From assembly GCA_965207705.1 (NCBI GenBank), contig OZ242292.1:1922001-1986000 (forward strand): DNA of 64,000 bases, given 5' to 3'. The position numbers and the translations under genes are program-made. The stretch is from JAAOII01 sp965207705. GTDB lineage: Bacteria; Pseudomonadota; Gammaproteobacteria; CBDBNL01; JAAOII01. Shown piece after piece: positions 24,575-34,125 of this stretch (its first letter is position 1; every line of letters begins with the position of its first letter). The notes under the pieces are model-generated. The model saw only the letters and a list, made by a program, of their open reading frames with translations. It was not told the origin of the DNA and did no database searches.

Positions 24575-27500
24575 CTAAAACGAAAAGATACAATTATGTA
24601 AATGGTTGCGCTGGCAGAGTTGCTGTTGAGGGGAGGGCATTAATGAGTTGCCATTTTCATCTTCAGCAAATAAAAATGGTGATTCCATGGGCGGTTCAAA
24701 AATCCAGCCGTATCTTATAGTTCCGGCTTCTCTTATGCCTGTTGCGTGTTCCATGCTAACGTTTCCCCAATTAGAGGAAGGGAAAATTATATTATTGTTG
24801 TCATCGTTACAGCTTGTTGTAACGGGAGTTAAAAAGAGGGGGGTGCCATCCAATCCACAGCCGGTTAGTTGTTCTGTTCGCAGTCCAATGCCCATACCTA
24901 TTATTCCTGTATCGCCATTGTCCCAATAGCTATCAATTATATTGCGACTGCTTCCAGTTGGCAATAGCCCTACCAATCCTATATCGTTCCTCGTTGTTCC
25001 AGCTATTGAAAGCCCTGCGTTGGCATAGCTGCCTCTTATTTCACTAGTTTCATTTCTGTGTTTGCCTACCATAGAACCAACTTCTTCCGCACTATCCGCG
25101 CTAATGTTGCCTGTAAAGTAAGATGAAATGATACTTCCTGAATTCTGCTCTCCAATCAAACCTCCTACAGAATATTTTTGTATTCCTTGCTTATGAATTA
25201 TTCCACCAGTGGAATAGGATGCCAGTATTTCACCATTCTCTTGATAACCTATTAATCCTCCAATTTTCTCATACCCAGTAACATTTCCTGTTGCATAAGA
25301 GAATTGGACTGCGCCAGGTTCTTGTCCGCCCATCAGACCGCCTATTACAAACTCTCCGCTAACCTTAGATGAACTATGCGATGATATGATTAGCCCGCCT
25401 CTTTGCCTCCCCACTAGTCCACCAACGTATTCTCCAGCATGCACTTCCCCTGTTGAATTGGATGAATCAATTAAACCATCATCTTGTAATCCAACCAATC
25501 CACCCGTGCTACTGCCAGCAGCTCTAATGATGCCGCTGGCAGTAGATTGCGTAATTATATTGCGCCTTGAATGACCCACTAAAGCGCCAACATTATGTTC
25601 CCCAGTTATATCGACGTTAATGATATTTAGCGAAGTAATAATGGCATCATCTGTTTCGCCAAATAGACCTATGTTTATATCAGTAGGGCGATTAATATAT
25701 AGTGAATCTATGGTAAATCCTGCTCCATCAAATTGCCCCTGAAATGAACTGGGAGTTCCAATTGGTAGAAAGCCCCTTCTGCTACTTATGGGATTATTTG
25801 GGTCAGTAGGATTCCAGTTTTTGGTTTCTGATGCATTAATATTATTGTTTAGCAAATAGTATTTCCCATTTTGTTCAATTTGGTCAGCACCAAATAAGAA
25901 TTCATAGTTAACAAATTTGGAGTTGGGTAAATTATTTCCGTGATGGTCAAACCCGGATATTGCTTGGAGTTGATAGATATTGCTAATTATATAAGGATTA
26001 TCTGCTGTGCCGCTGCCATTAACTATTAATAAAGGATCATCAGGAGCGCCATCATAAATATCTGCCACTCCATCTTTATCAGTATCATCATGGATAATAG
26101 CATTGGTAACCCTAATATTTACTGCAGCTTCAGAAGTAGCTCCTTTGCTATCAGTAGCTACAACATTAAATTTATATCTACCAATAGGCAGGGAACCTTC
26201 TGTGTATATGTTACCTTCTTCCGTGATGTTGAATCCGTTGGCGTCAGTTAATGTATAAGCAGGAGTATCTGTAGATTCTTTGTCAATTGCCTTAACTCTC
26301 ACAAGATTGGGAGTAGGGTCAAGTTGGTTTGCGCCATCAAGGACTTGGACTATCTTTTTGTAAGGAGCTCCTATGAATTCAGGAGGAAAATTAACGATGT
26401 TGATACTAATCTTAGTATTAGTTGTTCTCGAACTAATAGGTTCTGTTACACTTAAAGTGAGGTTATAAGTCCCTGTATCTGGCAAACCAATATCTCTTAG
26501 CAGGGTTATGGAACCAGCGCCATTAACTTTGAAAAGTCCGTAGTCCTCACTGAGATTATATGTTAGGACTTCATCTTCACGATAAACGTTTTCAGTTATT
26601 CCAACCAAATCATCCTTAGATGAATTATAAGAAATGTCAAACTCATAAGAGGGCTGTCTAAAGAATGGAATATCTGGTGAATTCTTGACTAATAGCGCAT
26701 AAACTGATGAACTATGGAATCGGCTATTGTTACTAATAGTCAGGGTTATGTTAGTTGAACCGTGTCTGTAAGGAGCTGGCTGAAAGTCCACGTTTATGTA
26801 TGCTTGACCATTTATTAGTGCTCCCTTACGTGGAGATATATTAGCTGGCGGTACAAGAATATTATCATTAACGCTTATGCTGAACTCTGGGTTATTGAAG
26901 TCCGTAGTGATAGTGGTTGGCAGCGGCAGAAGACAAGGGGTTCTTTCATTTTCGGCAATTACACAATCAAAATTATCTGCTTTAATGTCAGAATGGATGG
27001 GTTCGCTCCTGTGGTATCTGCCATCATCAACAGCATCTATGCGCCGTTGATATTTTTTATAGTCATTTATTCCTATAGAATTATTGTTTATTGCGGGCAA
27101 GCTATGATACATCATGCTATTCTTAATAATTTCTTTTTGAATATCGGTGAAATCATAATATATATCTGTCTCTGTGGCTGCCGAACATAGAGTTATATAA
27201 TTATCGGGGTTAATTCTGTATGAAGGATTATTCAAAAGAGATTTTGCCTGATAACAATCGCGCGTATGACTCATTATATTGAAATCTATGTTTAAAGTGT
27301 CTAAAGTTATACTTGTGTCCCTTATCCCGTCAGTGTCAATAATGCATGTGATCGTATTAGGAATATAAGGTTCTTCTGATAAGAAATGCGCATTATACTG
27401 AGCGCAAATTTGCGCATTGCTTCTGCCCATCACCATAAGTCCTTCTGGCGGTTTGGCTAAGTTAACTGAAATAAATTCGCGCGCATGTCCAAACCCTAAG

Positions 27501-30500
27501 AAGTGTAGCATTTCATGAACCATGACTATCGCATCGAGATTGCGCGGTGATGCAAATTTATTTGGTTTAATATTGTTGCCAAGAGCCAATCCCCAGAGAT
27601 TGTTTACCTGCGGTATGGCGACAAGATGCATCCCCGGAGATGTTGCCATTCCAGCAAGTCCTGACTTTAAAGATCCTTTCAACCCCAACGAAACAAAACT
27701 AAATTGCTCAGGAGTTATATCTGGGTATAAGAGTTGCATTTTTTGCATTAATTCTACGGCTTCATCAAAATTCTCTATGTTAGTGGGGGCTTTGTCTCCT
27801 ATGTTACGCAATGGCAGAATTTCTGTGCTGATATTCAATAGCTTATATGTTTGTTTGATGCTTTCAATATATTTGCTTCTTTGCTGTAAGTCATTATTTT
27901 CATAAGATAAAGGACGAAGCAATAATCTATCGGTGGGCATATTTTTATTCTTAATCGTAAAGACAACCCTGGCGTGACTTATTGAATGCTTATGGACTAA
28001 TTGAGAGAAGGTGAACCTCCAAACGCCAGGGACAACAACTTCTTTTGACTTATTATTGCTAATATCCGCAGTGATTCGCGGAGAAAAAATTGCCGCATAA
28101 TTATTCCTATTCAATATCCCATCGAAAAAGAAATCTTTGCCGGGACCAAATATGACTGGACCTCCGTTTTGTAATGTTCTAGTGTAGTGATGAATAAATG
28201 CTTCTGTTATATTTCTGCCATTAGGGTCAATCATTGAATCAAACCAACTGGTGTAAGCATTTGAAGAAGCAAACACAAATAAATTAAAATTAACCGCTCC
28301 ATCAGGTATGATAAATTCCCCTTCATAATATACCTCGCGCAGAGAGGAGTCAATAGATTTTATTCTTTTAGGAGTAAGAAAGGAAACATGGCGGGTGAAT
28401 TGTTCTGAATCATCTAAAACTGCCAACCTTGGATTAATAATGGTTCCTCCCATATAAGGTGGATAATTTTGCTTCTTAGAAAAGGGTTGTTTGGTGAGTG
28501 ATATTGTCTGAGGAATGAAAAGTACATCATCGGTTTGATTATCAGGAACTTGAGAGGGCTCCTGATAGAGTAATTGAGCGATAGAACTAGCGCTAAATAT
28601 TGGTTCGCCTGTGTTACTGACTTCCTGCTTGCCTGGGACTTTAGATGGTATTTGAGTGAGAGGATCAGTGGTGGAATTTTGGTTGGCAGATGCAGTAAAG
28701 CTGCAATTATGTAAATGGTTGCGCTGGCAGAGTTGCTGTTGAGGGGAGGGCATTAATGAGTTGCCATTTTCATCTTCAGCAAATAAAAATGGTGATTCCA
28801 TAAGCGGTTCAAAAATCCAGCCGTATCTTATAGTTCCCGCTTCTCTTAGTCCTGTTGCGTGTTCCATGCTAACGTTTCCCCAATTAGAAGAAGGGAAAAT
28901 TATATTGCCGCTATTGTCATTACAGCTTATTGTAATGGGGGTTAAAAAGAGGCGGTTACCATCTAATCCGCAGCTGGTTAGTTGTTCTGTTCGCAGTCCA
29001 ATGCCTATATTTGTTGTGCCCATTGCGCCAATTCCGCTTGTTCCTGTATTGCCATTATCCCAATAGCTGTCAATTATATTGCCGCTAGTTCCAGTCGGTA
29101 ATAGCCCTACCAATCCTATATCATTCCTCGTTGTTCCAGCTATTGAAATCTTTGCGTTGGCATAGCTGCCTCTTATTTCACTAGTTTCATCTCTGTGTTT
29201 GCCTACCATAGTGCCAATTGCTTCCATGCTATCCGTGCTAATGTTGCCAGCAAAGTAAGATGAAATGATGCTCCCTGAATTCTGCTCTCCGATCAAACCG
29301 CCAACAGAAGCATTTTCTGTTCCCTGCCCATGAACTATTCCAGTGGCGTAAGATGCAAGGGCTTCTCCATTATCTTGATAACCTATTAATCCTCCACTTT
29401 GCTCATACCCAGTAACATTTCCCGTTGCATAAGAAAATTGGACTGCGCCGAGTTCTTGTGCGCCCATCAGACCACCTACCATTAACTCTCCACTAACCTT
29501 AGATGAACTATGCGATGATATTATTAGTCCGCCTCTTTGCTGCCCCACCAGCCCGCCAACGTATTCTTCAGCATGCACTTCTCCTGTTGAATTGGATGAA
29601 TCAATTAAACCATTATCTTGTAATCCAACCAATCCACCTGCGCTACTGCCAGCAGATTTAATGATGCCGCTGGCAGTGGTTTGCGTAATTATCTTGCGCC
29701 TTGAATGACCCACTAAAGCGCCAACATTATGTTTCCCAGTTATATCGGCGTTAATGATATTTAACGAAGTAATAATGGCATCATCTGTTTCGCCAAATAG
29801 ACCTATGTTTATATCAGCGGGGCGATTAATATATAGTGAATCTATGGTAAATCCTGCTCCATCAAATCTCCCATAAAATGAAATGGGTGCTCCAATAGGT
29901 AGAAAACCGCTTCTATCACTTGAGGGATTACTTGAGTTAGTGGGATTCCAATTTTGGGTTTCTGATGCATTAATATTATTGCTTAGCAAATAATATTTTC
30001 CAAGTTGTTCAGTTTGGCCAGCACCGAATAACAATTGATAGTTAACAAATTTGGAGCGGGGTAAATAATCTCCGTGATGGTCAAATCCTGATATTGCTTG
30101 CAATTGATAAATATTTTTAATTATATAAGGATTATCAGCTGTGCCATTGCCATTGATGATCACTGATGAATTATTAGGAGCGCTATCATAAAGGTCTGCC
30201 ACGCCATCGTTATCGGCGTCTTGAATATCGCTGATAATAACAATAACCTCAGTTGTGGATTTTGCTCCTTGTCTATCAGTAGCTACAACATTAAATTCAT
30301 ATCTACCAACAGGCAGGGGTGCTTGTGTAGATATGTTTCCTTCGTCCGAGATTCTGAATCCATCTCCGTCCATTAATGTATAAGAAAGAGCATCTGTGGA
30401 TTCTCTATCAATTGCCTTCACTTTTATAATATTGGAAGTAAGGGCAAGTTCATCGCCATCAGGAACATGAATTCTCTTTATATATGGAGTTCCTATGAAT

Positions 30501-32830
30501 TCAGGAGGAAAATTAACGATGTTGATAGTAACCTTAGTATTGTTTGTTTGCGAACCTAAGGACTCTATTACACTTAAAGTAAGGTTATAAGTTCCTATAT
30601 CTTGCGAACCAATATCTCTTAACAGGATTATAGAACCAGTGCTATTAACTTTGAAAAGTCCGTAGTTCTTGTTGAGATTATATATTAGGGTTTCATCCTT
30701 ATGGTAAACGGTTTCAGTTATTCCAACCAAGTTATCCTTAGATGAATTATAAGAAATATCAAACTCATAAGAGGGGTGTGTAAAGGATGGAATATCTGGT
30801 GTATTAGCGACTAATAGTGAGTAATCAGATGAGCTGTGGAATTTGCCATTGTTGGTGAGGGTTATGTTAATAGTAGTTGAACCATGTCTGCGGAGAGCTG
30901 CCAGAAATTCCACATTTATGTATGATTGACCATTTGTTAGTCGTCCCTTACGTGGAGATATATTAGCTGACGGTACAAGAACTTTGTCATTAACGCGGAC
31001 GCTGAACTCGGGGTTGGTGAAGTCCTTAGTTATAGTGGTTGGTAGCGGCAAGAGGCAATGGGTTCTTTTATGTTCGCCAATTATGCAATGAAAGTTATCT
31101 GCTGACATTCCAGAATATGTGGGTTCGTGCCTGTGGTATCTGCCATCATCAACAATATCTATGCGCTCTTGATATTTTTTATAGTCATTTACTCCTATTG
31201 AATAGTCGTTTGTTGCTGGCAAGCTATGATACATCATGCTATTCTTGATAATTTCTTTTTGAGTATCGGTTATATCATAATATCTATTTCCTTCTATGGC
31301 TGCTGAACATAGCGTTCTATAATTAGCAGGGTTAATTTTGTAAGAAGGATTGTTCAAAAGAGATTTCGCGACAGCACAACTACCCCACCCACTCATCATA
31401 TTGAAATCTGTTTCTAAATCTCTATTGGTATCTTTTATTCCATCATTTTCATGAATGCATACAATCGTATTAAGAGTGTATGGTGGTGAGTAACGCGCAT
31501 CGTATTGGGCGCAAATTTGCGCATTGCTTCTGTCTTTTACTATAATTCCAGCTGGTGGGTTGTCTAAATTAACTTCAAGGAATTCTGTTGTATGGTAAAA
31601 TCCTAATAAGTGCAGCATCTCATGAACTATAACTAGCGAATCAGAGTTGCGTGGAGATGCAAATTTATTTGCTACCTGCTGGTTGCCAATAGCAAATCCC
31701 CACAAGTTATTTATCTGCGGCATAGTGACAAGCTGCATTGATGGAAGGCTTGCCAGTCCAGCAATTCCTGTACTTATAGATCCTTTCAGCCCCAATGCAA
31801 CAAAATTAAGTTGCTCTGGGGTTATATCTGGATATAAAAGTAGTTGCTGTTGCATTAGCACTCTGGCTTCTGCTAGATCTGTTATGGTAGGAGCTTTATC
31901 TCCTATGTTGCGCAATGGCAGAACTTCTGTGTTGATGTCTAATAACTTATATGTTTGGTTAACGCTCTCAACATGTGTGTTAATTTGTTGTGGGTCGTTA
32001 TTTTCATAAGATAAAGGACGCAGCAATAATCTATCGGTAGGGAGGTTTTTATTCTTAATCGTGAAAACAACTCGTGCGTGACTTATTGAATGCTGGTGAA
32101 TTATTTGGGTGAAGGTGAATTTCCAAGTGCCGGGAATAATAACCTGCTGTTTCTTATTATTGCCATTGTCCGCAGTAATTAACGGAGCGAAAAATGCCGC
32201 ATGATTATCATAGTTTGTATCTTTATCTAAATAGAAATCTCTGGTGGGTCCAGATGTAATAGGGATCATGGTTTTGGTGAATCTAGTGTCTGCATCAAAG
32301 AATGCTTGCGCTATATTCCTGCCATTAGGGTCAATCATAGAGCTAAACCAACTGTGTTTAGCATTTGAAGAAGCCATAACCGCTAAGTTGAAATTAACTG
32401 CCGCGGAGGGAACAGTAAACTCTCCTTCATAATCTACTGCGATGAGCGGAGGCTTAACCCGTAATCCGTGTGGTTCGCAGTTGTTTGGGATGGTAACTAT
32501 GGGAGTAAGAAATGAAACATGACGGGTAAATTGCCCTGAATTATCCAATACGGTTAATTTGGGATTAATAGTGGTTCCTCCCATATAAGGAGGATAATTT
32601 TGTTTATTGGCGAATACCTCATTCTTAAGAGGTATTGTTGGGGGAATAAAAAGCTTATTGGCGTCGGGTGTTTGGGGGAGGGGATGAGTAATGGTAGGAG
32701 TAGCGGAGTTTATGATGCAGGAGTTTATATCACTAAGGCCTATATCATCCTCGGAGCAAGCAGCTAACAGTGATATAACCAACAGTAACCAGCAGAGCTG
32801 CGCCTTATTTATCGCTTGAGATAATTTCAT
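24575..32830 (-). CDS. Giant lipoprotein: duplicated metzincin-like protease / cadherin-like / GLUG-repeat protein
   Basis: 2751 residues. The N-terminus has a lipoprotein signal (LLVISLLAAC), so it should be anchored or surface-exposed. The rest is two tandem copies of one ~1370-residue module, starting near residues 60 and 1437. Each copy has a zinc motif of metzincin type, HExxHxxGxxH (His403 in copy 1, His1772 in copy 2), followed by a possible Met-turn (FNMMS, FNIMS). Next are cadherin/dystroglycan-like segments (NFPPEFIG, VKAIDRES, VATDRQGA), a thrombospondin-3-like calcium motif (DADNDGVADLYD near 870, DTDKDGVADIYD near 2247) and a run of GLUG repeats (VGGLVG, IGGLMG; about 1035-1190 and 2410-2570). 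Both copies end in QQQLCQRNHLHNC. I infer a secreted calcium-stabilised protease acting on host or matrix glycoproteins. The protease family is not certain. Confidence 0.85.
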   Translation of the reverse strand: MKLSQAINKAQLCWLLLVISLLAACSEDDIGLSDINSCIINSATPTITHPLPQTPDANKLFIPPTIPLKNEVFANKQNYPPYMGGTTINPKLTVLDNSGQFTRHVSFLTPIVTIPNNCEPHGLRVKPPLIAVDYEGEFTVPSAAVNFNLAVMASSNAKHSWFSSMIDPNGRNIAQAFFDADTRFTKTMIPITSGPTRDFYLDKDTNYDNHAAFFAPLITADNGNNKKQQVIIPGTWKFTFTQIIHQHSISHARVVFTIKNKNLPTDRLLLRPLSYENNDPQQINTHVESVNQTYKLLDINTEVLPLRNIGDKAPTITDLAEARVLMQQQLLLYPDITPEQLNFVALGLKGSISTGIAGLASLPSMQLVTMPQINNLWGFAIGNQQVANKFASPRNSDSLVIVHEMLHLLGFYHTTEFLEVNLDNPPAGIIVKDRSNAQICAQYDARYSPPYTLNTIVCIHENDGIKDTNRDLETDFNMMSGWGSCAVAKSLLNNPSYKINPANYRTLCSAAIEGNRYYDITDTQKEIIKNSMMYHSLPATNDYSIGVNDYKKYQERIDIVDDGRYHRHEPTYSGMSADNFHCIIGEHKRTHCLLPLPTTITKDFTNPEFSVRVNDKVLVPSANISPRKGRLTNGQSYINVEFLAALRRHGSTTINITLTNNGKFHSSSDYSLLVANTPDIPSFTHPSYEFDISYNSSKDNLVGITETVYHKDETLIYNLNKNYGLFKVNSTGSIILLRDIGSQDIGTYNLTLSVIESLGSQTNNTKVTINIVNFPPEFIGTPYIKRIHVPDGDELALTSNIIKVKAIDRESTDALSYTLMDGDGFRISDEGNISTQAPLPVGRYEFNVVATDRQGAKSTTEVIVIISDIQDADNDGVADLYDSAPNNSSVIINGNGTADNPYIIKNIYQLQAISGFDHHGDYLPRSKFVNYQLLFGAGQTEQLGKYYLLSNNINASETQNWNPTNSSNPSSDRSGFLPIGAPISFYGRFDGAGFTIDSLYINRPADINIGLFGETDDAIITSLNIINADITGKHNVGALVGHSRRKIITQTTASGIIKSAGSSAGGLVGLQDNGLIDSSNSTGEVHAEEYVGGLVGQQRGGLIISSHSSSKVSGELMVGGLMGAQELGAVQFSYATGNVTGYEQSGGLIGYQDNGEALASYATGIVHGQGTENASVGGLIGEQNSGSIISSYFAGNISTDSMEAIGTMVGKHRDETSEIRGSYANAKISIAGTTRNDIGLVGLLPTGTSGNIIDSYWDNGNTGTSGIGAMGTTNIGIGLRTEQLTSCGLDGNRLFLTPITISCNDNSGNIIFPSSNWGNVSMEHATGLREAGTIRYGWIFEPLMESPFLFAEDENGNSLMPSPQQQLCQRNHLHNCSFTASANQNSTTDPLTQIPSKVPGKQEVSNTGEPIFSASSIAQLLYQEPSQVPDNQTDDVLFIPQTISLTKQPFSKKQNYPPYMGGTIINPRLAVLDDSEQFTRHVSFLTPKRIKSIDSSLREVYYEGEFIIPDGAVNFNLFVFASSNAYTSWFDSMIDPNGRNITEAFIHHYTRTLQNGGPVIFGPGKDFFFDGILNRNNYAAIFSPRITADISNNKSKEVVVPGVWRFTFSQLVHKHSISHARVVFTIKNKNMPTDRLLLRPLSYENNDLQQRSKYIESIKQTYKLLNISTEILPLRNIGDKAPTNIENFDEAVELMQKMQLLYPDITPEQFSFVSLGLKGSLKSGLAGMATSPGMHLVAIPQVNNLWGLALGNNIKPNKFASPRNLDAIVMVHEMLHFLGFGHAREFISVNLAKPPEGLMVMGRSNAQICAQYNAHFLSEEPYIPNTITCIIDTDGIRDTSITLDTLNIDFNIMSHTRDCYQAKSLLNNPSYRINPDNYITLCSAATETDIYYDFTDIQKEIIKNSMMYHSLPAINNNSIGINDYKKYQRRIDAVDDGRYHRSEPIHSDIKADNFDCVIAENERTPCLLPLPTTITTDFNNPEFSISVNDNILVPPANISPRKGALINGQAYINVDFQPAPYRHGSTNITLTISNNSRFHSSSVYALLVKNSPDIPFFRQPSYEFDISYNSSKDDLVGITENVYREDEVLTYNLSEDYGLFKVNGAGSITLLRDIGLPDTGTYNLTLSVTEPISSRTTNTKISINIVNFPPEFIGAPYKKIVQVLDGANQLDPTPNLVRVKAIDKESTDTPAYTLTDANGFNITEEGNIYTEGSLPIGRYKFNVVATDSKGATSEAAVNIRVTNAIIHDDTDKDGVADIYDGAPDDPLLIVNGSGTADNPYIISNIYQLQAISGFDHHGNNLPNSKFVNYEFLFGADQIEQNGKYYLLNNNINASETKNWNPTDPNNPISSRRGFLPIGTPSSFQGQFDGAGFTIDSLYINRPTDINIGLFGETDDAIITSLNIINVDITGEHNVGALVGHSRRNIITQSTASGIIRAAGSSTGGLVGLQDDGLIDSSNSTGEVHAGEYVGGLVGRQRGGLIISSHSSSKVSGEFVIGGLMGGQEPGAVQFSYATGNVTGYEKIGGLIGYQENGEILASYSTGGIIHKQGIQKYSVGGLIGEQNSGSIISSYFTGNISADSAEEVGSMVGKHRNETSEIRGSYANAGLSIAGTTRNDIGLVGLLPTGSSRNIIDSYWDNGDTGIIGMGIGLRTEQLTGCGLDGTPLFLTPVTTSCNDDNNNIIFPSSNWGNVSMEHATGIREAGTIRYGWIFEPPMESPFLFAEDENGNSLMPSPQQQLCQRNHLHNCIFSF
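24590..28522 (-). repeat. Tandem module 2 of the giant lipoprotein
   Basis: Encodes residues 1437 to the end and is homologous at DNA level to 28703-32653. The 3' ends align with an offset of exactly 4113 bases (24590 to 28703), which is 1371 codons, so the frame is kept. Similarity is near identity over the last ~120 codons and in the GLUG region and lower in the protease part. Confidence 0.9.
28703..32653 (-). repeat. Tandem module 1 of the giant lipoprotein
   Basis: Encodes residues about 60-1376. A ~60-residue linker rich in Ser, Thr, Pro and Gln joins it to module 2. It differs by small indels, for example an extra ATTNIGIG-like stretch near the end of the GLUG region. Confidence 0.9.
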
Positions 32831-32973
32831 AATAAAAATATATTATTAAATAGAGATAAATATAGGAATTACCTTAGTTAAAGAAACAACTCCGCGAGTG
32901 TCCATAAGTATTTTGTGAATTTAGATAACATGCCAACAAAAAAATATTATAGCATATATAAGCAGAAAACTAT

Positions 32974-32979
32974 TATAAT
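32974..32979 (+). promoter_or_regulatory. -10 box six bases from the start codon of the 2-hydroxyacid dehydrogenase
   Basis: TATAAT at 32974-32979 followed by six bases and ATG at 32986. No convincing -35 or Shine-Dalgarno. If used, the mRNA is leaderless. Confidence 0.4.
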
Positions 32980-32985
32980 TGCTAT

Positions 32986-33939
32986 ATGCGTATAGTATTC
33001 CTTGATAGAGAAACCTTCCCACCGGAAGCGAAATTCCCAGCTCTTTCCTTTGATTGTGACTGGGAAGAGTATCCTTACACAGATGATAAGGACACTGCAG
33101 CAAGAATTGTGGATGCGGACATAGTAGTAGCAAATAAAGTTGAACTGCGCGCCGATAACTTGAAGGAGGCACGGCGGCTGAAACTGATAGCACTTACCGC
33201 AACTGGCAGCAATAATGTTGATTTAGATTACTGTACCAATAATAATATAACCGTATCAAATATCAGAAACTATAGCAGTCAAAGTGTAGTGGAACATGCT
33301 CTTTCCTTAATTTTTGCTTTAAACAGAAACCTCTTTGCGTATAAAAAAATTATCAGTGATGGCAACTGGCAAAAGAGTCGTCAGTTTGTAATCTTTGCCA
33401 CTCCAATTTCCGACCTAAAAGATGCAACCATTGGAATAATAGGACGTGGCAACTTAGGGCAAACCCTGGCTAAATATTGTTCATCACTTGGAATGAAACC
33501 AATTTTTGCTGAACGTCCAAATGCTACAAGTATTCGCTCAGGATATGAAGAGTTTTATGAGGTCTTGAAAGTAAGCGATGTTGTGAGTATGCATTGTCCT
33601 TTGACCCCCGAGACCAAAGAAATGATGGGTAAGAAAGAATTTATGACTATGAAGGATTCTGCATTTTTTATTAATACTGCGAGAGGCGGATTGGTTAATG
33701 AAGCAGAGTTAGCTACAGCATTACGCAATGGTGTAATAGCCGCTGCGGGTTTGGATGTGCTATCAGTTGAACCGCCTCCTGCGGATAATCCTTTGTTAGC
33801 CCTTGCCGACCAGCCAAATTTAATTATCACTCCGCATACTGCTTGGATTAGTCGGCAGGCGTTAGAGTCAGGAATAAAACAGACCATAGAAAATATTGAA
33901 AATTTTGTGTCAGGGAATCCAAGCAGAGTTTTGACTTAA
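32986..33939 (+). CDS. D-2-hydroxyacid dehydrogenase, glycerate dehydrogenase/hydroxypyruvate reductase-like
   Basis: 317 residues. The NAD motif IGIIGRGNLGQTLA lies in the second domain. The catalytic triad of the family is present: Arg in NTARGGLVNE, Glu in DVLSVEPP and His in ITPHTAW. ALTATGSNNVDLDYC is the substrate-side loop. The overall pattern best fits HprA-type enzymes that reduce hydroxypyruvate to glycerate. With the gcv operon nearby a role in glycine/serine carbon flow is plausible but not shown by linkage, since the giant gene lies between. Confidence 0.88.
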   Translation: MRIVFLDRETFPPEAKFPALSFDCDWEEYPYTDDKDTAARIVDADIVVANKVELRADNLKEARRLKLIALTATGSNNVDLDYCTNNNITVSNIRNYSSQSVVEHALSLIFALNRNLFAYKKIISDGNWQKSRQFVIFATPISDLKDATIGIIGRGNLGQTLAKYCSSLGMKPIFAERPNATSIRSGYEEFYEVLKVSDVVSMHCPLTPETKEMMGKKEFMTMKDSAFFINTARGGLVNEAELATALRNGVIAAAGLDVLSVEPPPADNPLLALADQPNLIITPHTAWISRQALESGIKQTIENIENFVSGNPSRVLT

Positions 33940-34125
33940 CTGAGTCGCTCAGGATATGAGGCAAGGAGCGGTATGAGGCGGAATGGGGCTGTTATTTGGG
34001 GTTAAAAATACACTATAATCAAATTTACAAAAATTAATTAATTTAAGGGTTGCGATAATTATATTATTGCGTATAATGGCGGCAAGCACTTCGAAATTGG
34101 ACGTAACGGACTTATAAGGAGGGTG

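Noticed and set aside
28700..29700. Regularly spaced repeats in the GLUG region as a CRISPR array
   Set aside because: The repeats are degenerate, in frame and encode GLUG motifs; there are no identical repeats with unique spacers. No CRISPR or cas genes were seen in the window.
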